From: an uncultured Verrucomicrobiota bacterium
GTDB taxonomy: Bacteria > Verrucomicrobiota > Verrucomicrobiia > Limisphaerales > UBA9464
NCBI GenBank assembly: GCA_903907925.1
Contig: CAIVQB010000056.1
Span: 1-50,591, forward strand
DNA length: 50,591 bases
Reading direction: 5' to 3'
Each line of letters begins with the position of its first letter. Position 1 is the first letter of the stretch. Shown in pieces: positions 7,533 to 16,238 of the stretch. A model generated the notes under the pieces. That model ran no database searches and was not told where the DNA came from. It saw only the letters and a list, made by a program, of their open reading frames with translations. The translations under genes were made by a program, and so were the position numbers.

Positions 7533-8921
7533 TCAGCGACTCTTCAGGCTGACCTCCGCGGCGTAGCGGTTGACGAGGAAGCCGGAACGTTCCACCACCA
7601 GGACTTGGAGGGGAACCGGGTCGCCGTGGGCCTTGGCGTAAATCAGTTTGGCGGCGGCCACCAGGTCATCGGCCTGCTGGCCGTCGATGGTGGCCACGAA
7701 ATGGCCCGGTTGCAGCCGCGCGGCGGCCGCCGGACCACCCCGCTCGACGGTCTGTACAACAAACCCGCCCTCGGCCGGCCGCAGGGTCAGACCCAGACGA
7801 CGACGCAGGAGTTCGTTGTTGAAGAACGCCCGTTCGTCGACAAGTCGAAGATGCGCGGTCCGGCTTTCCCCGGAATGCCGCAGGGTCAACTCCACTTCAC
7901 GATCCTTGGCGGCAGCGACCAGGCTCCGGTTGAAATCAATCACACTGCCGGCCGGTTTTCCATCCAGGCTCAGGATGGCATCTCCAACCTCGATTCCGGC
8001 TTTGTCCGCCGGGCTTCCAGGCTGAACGCTCTGAACCGTCAGCGGACGCAGACCCGGCTTCAAACGCGCTCCAAACCAGAAGTGGTCCACGGATTCGCCA
8101 GTCAGCGTTTCCGCCAGGGCCTGGTTCACCCGGCGAATCGGAATGGCGAATCCGATGCCCTGGGCACCGATCTCAGGACGGAGCACCGCGACGTTGAGAC
8201 CGATGAGTTCACCACGAAGATTGACCAGCGGTCCCCCGGAATTGCCCGGATTGATGGCCGCATCCGTTTGCAACCAGTCGCTGATGTCGAGGCGTTCGCC
8301 CAAGCCTGGCGTTTCGGACGAACGTCGGGATTTTGAACTGAGAATCCCGCGGGACACCGAGCCACGCAAACCGAAGGGGTACCCGAGGGCGATCACCGTT
8401 TCGCCGAGCAGCAGGTCGTCGTCCTTGGCGAACTTGACCGCCCTGAACTTGCGCGGCTTCGCAGGTTTCAACCGGAGCAGCGCCACGTCCTTGTCCTGCG
8501 ACAATGCGATCCGTTCCGCCGGGATCGGTTCCGAGTCGTCATTGAACTGGACCCAGATGTCATCGACCCCGCTCACCACGTGGACATTGGTGAGGACATA
8601 GCCGTCGTCGCTGATCACCACGCCCGAGCCACGACTGTAGTTGGCGGAGGGTTCGCGACGGTAACCATAGAATTCGCGCAGCATCCGTTCGTAGGCGGTT
8701 TCGTTGCTGACCCAGGTGCGGGTGGCGATGTTGACGACACTGGGCATCACCCGTTCGACCGCCATCACCGTGGCATCGCGACGAATGTCCAGAGCCCCTT
8801 CCGGCGCGAGACCGGTGGGAGGCGGTGCCGAGGCGTCCTCGTCTGCAGCGCGAACAGAGAACGTCAGCGCGCTGACCGTCAGCATCAGCAGGGCGCGTGG
8901 AAGAGCGGTACGAAGAGTCAT
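7533..8921 (-). CDS. Periplasmic HtrA/DegP-family serine protease with two PDZ domains
   Basis: A 462-residue secreted protease/chaperone for misfolded envelope proteins. Residues 1-25 are a signal peptide. The trypsin-like domain carries the full catalytic triad: His114 in LTNVHVV, Asp145 in DKDVALL and Ser228 in NPGNSGGPL. Two PDZ-like segments follow (SVQPGSPADKAGIEVGDAIL and VERGGPAAAARLQPGHFVAT), as in DegP/DegQ. It is the first gene of the minus-strand run leading into lpxK, lpxL-like and waaF, so envelope stress protease and LPS genes may be co-transcribed. The region upstream (8922-9030) is shared with the divergent DUF2851 gene and should hold both promoters. Whether it is DegP, DegQ or DegS-like in role cannot be decided. 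Confidence 0.93.
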   Translation of the reverse strand: MTLRTALPRALLMLTVSALTFSVRAADEDASAPPPTGLAPEGALDIRRDATVMAVERVMPSVVNIATRTWVSNETAYERMLREFYGYRREPSANYSRGSGVVISDDGYVLTNVHVVSGVDDIWVQFNDDSEPIPAERIALSQDKDVALLRLKPAKPRKFRAVKFAKDDDLLLGETVIALGYPFGLRGSVSRGILSSKSRRSSETPGLGERLDISDWLQTDAAINPGNSGGPLVNLRGELIGLNVAVLRPEIGAQGIGFAIPIRRVNQALAETLTGESVDHFWFGARLKPGLRPLTVQSVQPGSPADKAGIEVGDAILSLDGKPAGSVIDFNRSLVAAAKDREVELTLRHSGESRTAHLRLVDERAFFNNELLRRRLGLTLRPAEGGFVVQTVERGGPAAAARLQPGHFVATIDGQQADDLVAAAKLIYAKAHGDPVPLQVLVVERSGFLVNRYAAEVSLKSR

Positions 8922-9030
8922 GGCAGGAGACAGGTCGGAAAAGACAACTCAGGCTAACAGATGTTCATTTCGCGCACACCGGAACGCCACTTGACTTACC
9001 CCGGCCAGCCCGGGAAATCCATGGTGACGT

Positions 9031-10527
9031 ATGCCAGGGATTTCCGCCGGACTGTATGCGCGTTGGCGTTCCGCCGCCGGGTCGGTGCCTGACCCTGCGG
9101 TTCACGAGGGTGGATCACCGCCGGAACGTTGGCTGCAACAGATCTGGCGTCACCAACGAATCCGTCGCGATGCCTTGATGACTTCCGATGGACGCCCGAT
9201 TCATGTCCTGCATCCCGGATTCTGGAATCAGGAACCCGGACCGGATTTTCGCGACGCGGTCCTCCAATTGGGCGGTGGAACACCGTCGGTCGGCGACGTG
9301 GAAATCGATGTCAACGCCGGCGGCTGGGAAGGTCACGGTCACGCGGGTAATCCCGCGTATGCGCGCGTCGTCCTGCAGGTGATCTGGGAAACCGGGAGCC
9401 GTCGGGTCGACCGCCCGGTGCTCGCGTTGAAATCAGTCCTCGACTCCCCGCTCGGTGAACTGGGGCCCTGGCTGGACGACGAGGCGGCCGAGACCCTACC
9501 GAGTTCGACTCCGGGCCGTTGCTGCGGCCCTCTGCGATCGGTGCCTGCGGATGCAACGACTGGGTTGCTGGATCAGGCGGCCGCCTGCCGGTTGGAACGA
9601 AAGGTAGCCGAATTCACCGCGCGTGCCCGGCATCTGGGATGGGAACCGGTGTTGTGGGAGGCCTTGTTTTCCGCGCTGGGCTACAAGCACAACGTCTGGC
9701 CGATGCGCCGGCTTGCCGAGCTGATGAGGCCGGCCAGTGCTCCCGGACGCGAGGCGGTCGATGTCCTGGAAGCCCGGCTCCTCGGTCTCGCCGGATTATT
9801 GCCGGCAGATCTGCCCCCGGGTCCTGCGGCACGACACGCCCGTTTGCTTTGGGACATCTGGTGGCGGGAGCGGGATGCCTGGAGCGAATTGATCCTGCCG
9901 CCGACGGTTTGGCGCAGGGCAGGAATCCGTCCGGCCAACCATCCCCAACGCCGGCTCGCGCTCGCGGCACGCTGGCTGGCCTCGGGCGACCTGGTCGACC
10001 GGTTGGAACGAAGCTTTCTCCGCAATGACGACGACCCGATCAGTCCGGCGAAACTGGCCCGTCAACTGATGCCGGAGGACGGCGGCGGAAATGAAAGCGG
10101 CGGATTCTGGTGCCACCATTGGACCTTTCGTTCGGCCATCCCGTTCCATCCCGTGCCGCTCCTCGGTCCGGCCCGGGCCACCGACCTTGCGATCAATGCC
10201 ATTCTCCCCTGGCTGATCGCCCGGGCCCGGACGGGTCGTGATCCCGACCTCGCCGGGCGTCTCGAACAGCAGTGGTTTGAATGGCCGACCGGACAGGACA
10301 ATGCCGATCTTCGATTTGCCCGGCGACGGCTCTGGGCGGGCAATCCCAACGGCATCCGCTGGACCGCCGCACGTCAGCAGGGATTGCTTCAGATACGCCG
10401 CGATTTCTGCCAGCCCGCAGGCGCGTTGTGCTCCGACTGCCGGTTTCCCGACCTGGTGGAAAACGTCCGGCTTGAGAACCACTCCGGTGATTCGAAAGAA
10501 TCCCGTGGCGGCAAAAATCGGGAGTGA
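9031..10527 (+). CDS. DUF2851 family protein
   Basis: A 498-residue soluble protein of the uncharacterised DUF2851 family. The recognisable N-terminal segments are IHVLHPGFWNQEPGPDFRDA (about 55-75) and GDVEIDVNAGGWEGHGHAGN (about 85-105). A four-cysteine cluster is likely: one CC near residue 165 and C-x-x-C pairs near the end (ALCSDCRFPDLV). The latter resembles zinc or iron-sulphur ligands in nucleic-acid enzymes and follows an Arg-rich IRRDFCQP segment. No signal peptide or membrane span. It is divergent from htrA and 79 bases upstream of a TPR-like gene. Function unknown; the Asp/Glu/His-rich VEIDVN segment recalls nuclease-type folds, but that is only inference. Confidence 0.8.
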   Translation: MPGISAGLYARWRSAAGSVPDPAVHEGGSPPERWLQQIWRHQRIRRDALMTSDGRPIHVLHPGFWNQEPGPDFRDAVLQLGGGTPSVGDVEIDVNAGGWEGHGHAGNPAYARVVLQVIWETGSRRVDRPVLALKSVLDSPLGELGPWLDDEAAETLPSSTPGRCCGPLRSVPADATTGLLDQAAACRLERKVAEFTARARHLGWEPVLWEALFSALGYKHNVWPMRRLAELMRPASAPGREAVDVLEARLLGLAGLLPADLPPGPAARHARLLWDIWWRERDAWSELILPPTVWRRAGIRPANHPQRRLALAARWLASGDLVDRLERSFLRNDDDPISPAKLARQLMPEDGGGNESGGFWCHHWTFRSAIPFHPVPLLGPARATDLAINAILPWLIARARTGRDPDLAGRLEQQWFEWPTGQDNADLRFARRRLWAGNPNGIRWTAARQQGLLQIRRDFCQPAGALCSDCRFPDLVENVRLENHSGDSKESRGGKNRE

Positions 10528-10606
10528 ACCCGTCGAATTCGTGGCACGACAGGAGCCGGCGTCCACCTTGACGCCGCCGGCCGGGCCGACGAGGTTGGTT
10601 CCCGCA

Positions 10607-11026
10607 ATGGCCACGACCTCCCGACGCAAACTCGGACGCCGCCAGGCACGCGATCTCGACATTGAGATCGGGTTTCTGGAGGCGCTGCTCCGCCGCGATC
10701 CGGACTACGTCGAGGCCTTGCAGGTCCTCGGGGATGATTACTCGGATGGAGGCCGGTTTGACGATGGACTGCGTGTGGATCTGAAGCTGGTGGCCTTGCG
10801 TCCCGAAGATCCGAATGTGCGCTTCAACTACGCGTGCAGCCTCGCGCTGACCGGGCAGTTGGACTGCGCCTGTTTTGAACTCGAACGGTCGTTCGATCTG
10901 GGCTATCGCGACATCCAATGGCTTCAGCAGGATCCCGATCTCGCGGCCCTGCGGAAGCATCCGGGATTCCGCAAAATTCGCGCCCGGATCCGGGCCCTGA
11001 AATCCGATCCCATCACCGGAAACTGA
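10607..11026 (+). CDS. TPR-like protein
   Basis: A 139-residue helical protein made almost wholly of tetratricopeptide-like helix pairs: FLEALLRRDPDYVEALQVLG, then GLRVDLKLVALRPEDPNVRF with NYACSLALTGQLDCAC, ending in DPDLAALRKHPGFRKIRARI. The closing segment is common at the end of short bacterial TPR proteins. It has a very basic N-terminus (MATTSRRKLGRRQARD). The open frame extends upstream to 10238, but that part overlaps DUF2851 and is not TPR-like, so the ATG at 10607 is preferred; a GTG near 10541 is an alternative. Probably co-transcribed with DUF2851. It should mediate protein-protein contact; the partner is unknown. Confidence 0.75.
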   Translation: MATTSRRKLGRRQARDLDIEIGFLEALLRRDPDYVEALQVLGDDYSDGGRFDDGLRVDLKLVALRPEDPNVRFNYACSLALTGQLDCACFELERSFDLGYRDIQWLQQDPDLAALRKHPGFRKIRARIRALKSDPITGN

Positions 11027-11035
11027 CCCGGTGCG

Positions 11036-11881
11036 TCAACGGGAGGAGGTGCCGTCGGCCGATGGGATTGCAGGTCCCGTTTCAACCGAACGAAACCGGT
11101 CCTGTTCAATGCGGGAGCGGATGCGGAATGGGGAAAACAGCTTCCGCCCCTCGGCGTAGCTTCCGAAGTGGGCGTTGAACCAAAATCCATCGGGGTTCCG
11201 TTCACGTTCGACCTCAAAATCCAGTCGCTCGATCGTGGCCACAATACCGCCGAACAAGGAGAGCGGCTGGTCGAGATGTGCCTCGACCCGCACCAGTTCG
11301 AATTCCTCTGCATCAATCCAAAGCCGGCCGGCGAGCTGGTTCATGGCCCGTTCCGCGGTTTCCTTGGCCTCCAATCCCGGCAGTGGCCGGAACTTTAACA
11401 CGTAGGCTTTCCGGCCGCGCACGGTCTCGACGCCGTTCGTCACAAAGCTGTACCGGCGAATGATTTTTTCGTCGATGAAGTCGGGGCCGCGCGGCCGGGC
11501 TTTTTCCGAACGCTCGGCGTACTTGCGCTTCATCTCCGCATCCTTGCTGAGTTCGCGGCGCGATTCGCGGTCACTGGGTGTTTTGCCATCGAGTTTCAGC
11601 AGCTTGAGATGCTGGACGTCACCGAGGAATTCCACTTCAAATTCCCGGAGCTTTTGCTCCTTCACCCTGCCGTCGGCGCCGAGTTCCTCGGTCACTGAAT
11701 GTCGGAAGCAAAGATGGCGTTGTTCCGCCACCCGATCGGGGGTGGTTCGGCTGCGTTCCAGAAACCGCTCCAGAATCGTCTTAGCCGTGGACGGCGGTTC
11801 AGGCAACGTTTCACCCGCAAGTCGGAGCACCAGCGCCGTGGACAACCACAGCAACGGGAGCCGGGGGAGGCGAAACGGCAT
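11036..11881 (-). CDS. Exported protein of LolA/outer-membrane lipoprotein-sorting type
   Basis: A 281-residue secreted protein. After removing a non-conserved extension, the ATG at 11881 gives a clean signal peptide (RLPRLPLLWLSTALVLRLAG). The mature part is charged, with a Lys/Arg-rich region around residues 100-135. The second half has the beta-rich RKAYVLKFRPLPG, GRLWIDAEEFELVRVEAHLD and IERLDFEVERERNPDGFWF pattern seen in LolA-fold proteins that predict lipoprotein or lipid contact. Similar verrucomicrobial proteins are annotated only as hypothetical. It lies about 70 bases after the two paralogous membrane proteins on the same strand and may belong to that transcript. Function not established. 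Confidence 0.68.
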   Translation of the reverse strand: MPFRLPRLPLLWLSTALVLRLAGETLPEPPSTAKTILERFLERSRTTPDRVAEQRHLCFRHSVTEELGADGRVKEQKLREFEVEFLGDVQHLKLLKLDGKTPSDRESRRELSKDAEMKRKYAERSEKARPRGPDFIDEKIIRRYSFVTNGVETVRGRKAYVLKFRPLPGLEAKETAERAMNQLAGRLWIDAEEFELVRVEAHLDQPLSLFGGIVATIERLDFEVERERNPDGFWFNAHFGSYAEGRKLFSPFRIRSRIEQDRFRSVETGPAIPSADGTSSR

Positions 11882-11950
11882 GCGGCAACCCGTAGCTGGT
11901 GGGGATGTGGCCGTCAAACAACGTCGCAGCGACCGTCGGGCCATCACCGG

Positions 11951-13168
11951 TTATGGTTTGGCACCAAGACCGGCAAGAGGATCCTCGGGCGGCGCGCTAA
12001 AGGTGTTTTGCAGCCAGCCCTTCTGCTGAGACATCCACGCCGACTGCCCGCGCGCCCCAAGAATCTGCGCCGCTCGCGCCTGAAGCGCTTCCTTCAGTTC
12101 GGAAAGTTTCGCCGCTCGGTCTCCCGCGGCCATCGCGGTGTCATCGACCATTGACTTGGCCTGCCGCTCGACCCGCTGCTGTTCTTCCCAAAGCAGGACC
12201 GCGGTCTCGGGCGAAGCGTCCAGTCGCTGGCTCAACCGGAGGAGTTCCTGATATCCGGGCTGCTGCGCCCGCTCCAGCTCCGCAAACCGGCTGGGTCCCA
12301 GGAGCCCGCTCAATTCCCGGGTGAGCTCTGGCGGTGACAGTTTGTTTTCCTCCTTCAGCCGGATGATCTCGGCCAGTTCTTTCTCGCTCAAAGTGACACC
12401 CTCCACCGAACGCAACTCGGCGTGCTGCGAATTCCGGCGCTGGTATTCCGCCCATTGTTCCGGTGATAGAAGACCCGCCAGTTCCTGATCCAACTCCTGC
12501 TGCATGGCCCGCACCGCAGCGTCCCGTTTTGGCATATCCGGCGGGGCCGTCTTCGAGAATTCCTGGAGACGTCCCTGATGGCGCACCTGGGCCGCGGCGA
12601 CCTCCTCGCGCAGCGACGCCGGAAGGAAACCCAGCCGGGGATCATCGTCGTCCGCGGACGGCGGGGGCGTCGGCGCATCAGCGCTCCCGAACAGGCTCTT
12701 GAGCGCCTCCTTCTCCTTTTCCGCCAGCGCTCCGACCGCCTCGGTGAGCTGCTTCATCCCCTTGTCCGACTTGCCGGACACAAATTCCCAGTACCGGTTG
12801 GCCATGGGCATCGTTAAATCTCGGACCTTGTCGGCATAGTTCCGATACACCAGCGGTTCCAGGACTTCGTGCACCTTAAACTCCGGGCACCCAATCCGGC
12901 GAAGTCCGTCCCGATACATCGGCCAGTCATGGACATTCAACTGCGACCAGGCGAATGCCGGAACCGCGCCGCCGCTGATGGCGGGCGACGAAGCCGTCGA
13001 ATTGCCGGATTCCTGAAGGCCGGCCCCCCGCTCGATGACCGGCCTGGTGCGGTGTTCAAACTCCATCCAGCGACCGGCGACCCGCGGTTGCCACCGCCAG
13101 CCCACCGCCAGCAGCAACAGTGCGTTCAACACCAGCGACGGCATGAGCCAGCATGAGAAACGGTTCAT
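11951..13168 (-). CDS. GCPE-motif membrane-anchored helical protein, paralog B
   Basis: A 405-residue protein of unknown function. Residues 5-24 are one membrane span, leaving the rest in the periplasm. The mature part opens with WSQLNVHDWPMYRDGLRRIG followed by CPE, then long charged helices resembling Spy/CpxP-type repeats: LLSPEQWAEYQRRNSQHAEL near 235 and LLGPSRFAELERAQQPGYQE near 290. It shares this architecture with the gene immediately upstream, with which it overlaps by 4 bases (ATGA), indicating tandem duplication and coupled translation. The C-terminal tail is Gln- and Pro-rich. A periplasmic sensor or structural role is possible; nothing in the sequence points to an enzyme. Confidence 0.72.
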   Translation of the reverse strand: MNRFSCWLMPSLVLNALLLLAVGWRWQPRVAGRWMEFEHRTRPVIERGAGLQESGNSTASSPAISGGAVPAFAWSQLNVHDWPMYRDGLRRIGCPEFKVHEVLEPLVYRNYADKVRDLTMPMANRYWEFVSGKSDKGMKQLTEAVGALAEKEKEALKSLFGSADAPTPPPSADDDDPRLGFLPASLREEVAAAQVRHQGRLQEFSKTAPPDMPKRDAAVRAMQQELDQELAGLLSPEQWAEYQRRNSQHAELRSVEGVTLSEKELAEIIRLKEENKLSPPELTRELSGLLGPSRFAELERAQQPGYQELLRLSQRLDASPETAVLLWEEQQRVERQAKSMVDDTAMAAGDRAAKLSELKEALQARAAQILGARGQSAWMSQQKGWLQNTFSAPPEDPLAGLGAKP

Positions 13169-14466
13169 GGCGCGCGCCAGAATTGCTGGATGGCCTGATC
13201 CACCCAGCGGTTAAGAAGGTCTTGGCGATCCTTCTGCGGGACGCCGGCGAGGACGGCGTCCAATCGCGTCCGAATCTCTTCACGTTGTTCGAGAAGGGAC
13301 TGGAGCGCCGTCGCGCGATCGGTCTTCCATGCCTCGCGAATGGGAGCGAGATCCGCCCGGAATTGTTCCATCGCCTGATACACCTCCACGGGGATCTCCG
13401 GCGCCAGTTTGTGCTCGGTGAGAAGCTGTTCGGCTCCGCGATACGCATCGTCCTGTTGACGCCGGTACTCGGCATAGCGTTCCTCACCCAGCAGCGTCTG
13501 GAGATGGGTTTTGGACTCCGCCTCGGTCATCAGCGGGGGTGGTTCCTCAAGGAGCGAGGACAGGCTGAGCATCTTGGCGAGCGGACTGACCTCGGTTGCG
13601 GAAGCGATGCGAACGAACTCGCGCAATTCACCGGGGGTCAGGTTCAACGATTTCAACCGCTCGTCGTCGACACCAAACTGTCGGTTGGCGAACGACGAAA
13701 TCCGAAGATCAATCTCCTGCCGTTCGTGTTCCGTCAGCAGGCCGTACAACCGCTGTTGCAAGGCGGCGCGCTCTGTCTCCAGGGCCTCGACGTCTTCTGG
13801 GAGCAGAATTGCCCCTGTCTTTTGCCGCCAGCGTTGTTCGATCTGTTCGAATTCCGAAATCAGTTGGATCAGCTTCCGTTGGGTCGCGGGATTCAAGAAC
13901 CCGGTCACGACGTTGACCATGCCGACGGTTGTGATGTCGCGGTCTTTGTCGATCAGGTTCGACGGGCAGGTCAGTTCCGTGAGCAAATGATCCTGCTCTT
14001 CGCTCAAGGCGAGCTTGGCGAGCTCGGTTCGCGTCCGAAGCGCGCGTCGCGCCGGGCCGGTCGCCCAGAAGTTGCCGTCCTGTTCCAGCCGTCTCTGGCG
14101 GGATGCGAACGCTCGCTCAATCTCCGGACGGAGGATGTCGCAGATCGTTTCCTCGGGGCAGCCCACGGCGCGGAGATGGTTCGCAAATTCCCGGAAATCG
14201 TCGGACTCGAGCTGCGACCAGACGGATCCGGGACGGGATTGGTAACCCGAACGTCTCGTCGCGGAGGTGGAGTTCGCGGACGCCGGAGCGTTGCGTGTTC
14301 CGGGGGCACCCGAACCTCCGCGGACGGCAGACCAGGAATTGACACCCGCCGCCGGCCAGACCAGCAACACTAGGAAAACGACGTTGATCGCAACGCTGCC
14401 CACCACAAGCCGCCGCCGCATCGGACGGGCCGGTGCGTCCTGAAGGACGGTTGGGGCGGCAGGCAT
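13165..14466 (-). CDS. GCPE-motif membrane-anchored helical protein, paralog A
   Basis: A 433-residue paralog of the following gene. A short basic N-terminus precedes one membrane span ([20 protein letters not shown], about 21-40), then a low-complexity Ser/Ala/Gly linker to about residue 80. The [20 protein letters not shown] plus CPE motif follows, and the rest is helical with two repeat-like segments, [20 protein letters not shown] and [20 protein letters not shown]. An internal ATG at 14421 would remove 15 residues and is an alternative start. No ECF sigma factor is adjacent, although in related genomes I recall such proteins near sigma factors. Function unknown. Confidence 0.72.
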   Translation of the reverse strand: MPAAPTVLQDAPARPMRRRLVVGSVAINVVFLVLLVWPAAGVNSWSAVRGGSGAPGTRNAPASANSTSATRRSGYQSRPGSVWSQLESDDFREFANHLRAVGCPEETICDILRPEIERAFASRQRRLEQDGNFWATGPARRALRTRTELAKLALSEEQDHLLTELTCPSNLIDKDRDITTVGMVNVVTGFLNPATQRKLIQLISEFEQIEQRWRQKTGAILLPEDVEALETERAALQQRLYGLLTEHERQEIDLRISSFANRQFGVDDERLKSLNLTPGELREFVRIASATEVSPLAKMLSLSSLLEEPPPLMTEAESKTHLQTLLGEERYAEYRRQQDDAYRGAEQLLTEHKLAPEIPVEVYQAMEQFRADLAPIREAWKTDRATALQSLLEQREEIRTRLDAVLAGVPQKDRQDLLNRWVDQAIQQFWRAP

Positions 14467-14639
14467 CAGCCCCTGCCATGCCAGCGAAGCACGGCCCTGA
14501 CAAGGGTGGATTGCACCTCATTCGTGCGATTCGGATGTGCCGGGTCGGAGGCCTGCTTTCGCGATTGAAGCGGCCGGCCGGGAGTGCGCATTCTCGGAAA
14601 CCGTTGGCAACTGCCGAACACACCCATCCCTCTCCCGTC

Positions 14640-15605
14640 ATGGCCGATCTCCTTTCCCAGCTCAAACAGTTCAGCGTCGTCGTCGCCGACACCGGTGATT
14701 TCGCCGCGATGCGCAAGTACCAGCCGCGGGACGCCACGACCAATCCCAGCCTGCTGCTGAAGGCCGCCACCATGCCGGAATACGCGGCGCTGGTGGAAAA
14801 GGCGGTGACCGAATCGAAGGCCGAGGCGCCAAATGCCGCGGCCGCATTGACCCTCACCATGGACAAGCTGGCGGTGGCCTTCGGATTGGAGATCCTCAAG
14901 ATCGTTCCCAACCGGGTCTCGACCGAGGTGGATGCGCGGTTGTCGTTCAACTTCACCGCGAGCCTCGCCAAGGCCCGTCAGTTGATCGCCCGTTACGAGG
15001 CCGCTGGAGTGCCGCGCGAACGCATCCTCATCAAGCTCGCCTCGACCTGGGAAGGCATTAAGGCCGCGGCGGAACTCAAGAAGGACGGGATACATTGCAA
15101 CCTCACCCTCCTGTTTTCCTTCGCCCAGGCCGTCGCCTGCGCCGAGGCGGGGGTGCAACTGATCTCCCCCTTCGTCGGCCGCATTCTCGACTGGCACAAG
15201 AAGGCCACCGGCGTCGCCAGTTATGCGCCCGCCGAGGATCCCGGCGTCCGCTCGGTGACCCGGATCTACGGCTACTACAAGAAATTCGGTTACGCCACCG
15301 AGGTCATGGGCGCGTCGTTCCGCAACAAGGAGGAGATCCTCGAACTGGCCGGCTGCGATCTGTTGACCATCGCCCCGGCGCTGTTGGAAGAGCTGCAATC
15401 CACCGAGGGAACCGTGGCCGCCAAGCTCACTCCGTCACTCGTCTCGGCGGTGGAATCCGAGAAGCTCGCGCTCAATGAAGGTGCCTTCCGCTGGCTCCAT
15501 AACGAGGATCAGATGGCGACCGAGAAGTTGAGCGAAGGCATCCGATTGTTCGCCGCTGATTCGATCAAGCTGGAGAAGTTCCTGATCGGCAAACTCGCGG
15601 CCTGA
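14640..15605 (+). CDS. tal: Transaldolase
   Basis: A 321-residue enzyme of the non-oxidative pentose phosphate pathway that moves a dihydroxyacetone unit between sedoheptulose-7-phosphate and glyceraldehyde-3-phosphate. It matches the TalB length and order: [16 protein letters not shown] at the start, [37 protein letters not shown], and the Schiff-base lysine Lys132 in [12 protein letters not shown]. The segment [15 protein letters not shown] is also diagnostic. The frame is open upstream to 14433, but homology starts at the ATG at 14640. It is divergent from the membrane-protein pair (gap about 170 bases) and 12 bases upstream of a GNAT gene. Cytoplasmic, constitutive housekeeping role. Confidence 0.95.
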   Translation: MADLLSQLKQFSVVVADTGDFAAMRKYQPRDATTNPSLLLKAATMPEYAALVEKAVTESKAEAPNAAAALTLTMDKLAVAFGLEILKIVPNRVSTEVDARLSFNFTASLAKARQLIARYEAAGVPRERILIKLASTWEGIKAAAELKKDGIHCNLTLLFSFAQAVACAEAGVQLISPFVGRILDWHKKATGVASYAPAEDPGVRSVTRIYGYYKKFGYATEVMGASFRNKEEILELAGCDLLTIAPALLEELQSTEGTVAAKLTPSLVSAVESEKLALNEGAFRWLHNEDQMATEKLSEGIRLFAADSIKLEKFLIGKLAA

Positions 15606-15617
15606 CCCCTGGCGACA

Positions 15618-16235
15618 GTGAACGCCCCCGGAACCTCCGACCTGAATCCGTTGACGATCCGGCTGGCGGACGCCGGACTCGTCCTGACTCCGTTTGTTCC
15701 CGAAGACGCTCCAGACCTTCTGGATCTGGCGTTGGAATCCGCAGCTGAAATCCGGCCGTGGATGCGGTGGACCGATTCAATCGCTGGTCTCGACGGGGCG
15801 CTGACGATGATCTCGGAGTGGGAACGGCAATGGTTTTCCGAGGAGGGATTCACGTTCGGCGCGCGGGACGCTGCGTCCGGCCGGATGGTGGGGGGCGGAA
15901 GCCTCAACCAGTTCAACCGTAAAAACGCCTTTGCCAATCTGGCCTATTGGGTTCGAACCGGAGAACGAGGTCGGGGCATCGCCCCACGTCTGGCCCGGAT
16001 GCTTTCCCGGTTTGGATTCGAACATCTCGGCCTGAATCGCGTGGAAATCCTCATGGAACCGGCCAACACCGCGAGCCTGCGGGTTGCGGAAAAGGCCGGT
16101 GCGGTGCGCGAGGGGCTGTTGCGGCATCGCATCCTCAATCGTGGTGAGCCGCGCACGGCCGTGGTGTTTTCGCTGATCCCATCCGATCTGGGACTGGGAA
16201 CCGAAGCGGGTGGCAGCGTGAAGCCGGCCGGTTGA
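15618..16235 (+). CDS. GNAT family N-acetyltransferase (RimJ/RimL-like)
   Basis: A 205-residue acetyltransferase starting with GTG 12 bases after tal. The GNAT fold is visible in order: acceptor side LVLTPFVPEDAPDLLDLALE; core LAYWVRTGERGRGIAPRLAR, where RGRGIA is the acetyl-CoA pyrophosphate loop; and LGLNRVEILMEPANTASLRV with EKAG, the typical N-x-x-S-x-x-V-x-E-K-x-G ending of RimJ/RimL-type proteins. These acetylate N-terminal or side-chain amines of proteins or small molecules. Substrate cannot be told. It is probably co-transcribed with tal, without an obvious functional link. Confidence 0.87.
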   Translation: MNAPGTSDLNPLTIRLADAGLVLTPFVPEDAPDLLDLALESAAEIRPWMRWTDSIAGLDGALTMISEWERQWFSEEGFTFGARDAASGRMVGGGSLNQFNRKNAFANLAYWVRTGERGRGIAPRLARMLSRFGFEHLGLNRVEILMEPANTASLRVAEKAGAVREGLLRHRILNRGEPRTAVVFSLIPSDLGLGTEAGGSVKPAG

Positions 16236-16238
16236 CAG

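Noticed and set aside
8922-9030. Possible promoter (TTGACT near 8991) for the DUF2851 gene
   Set aside because: No convincing -10 box at proper spacing; verrucomicrobial promoters are poorly defined, so not listed as a feature.
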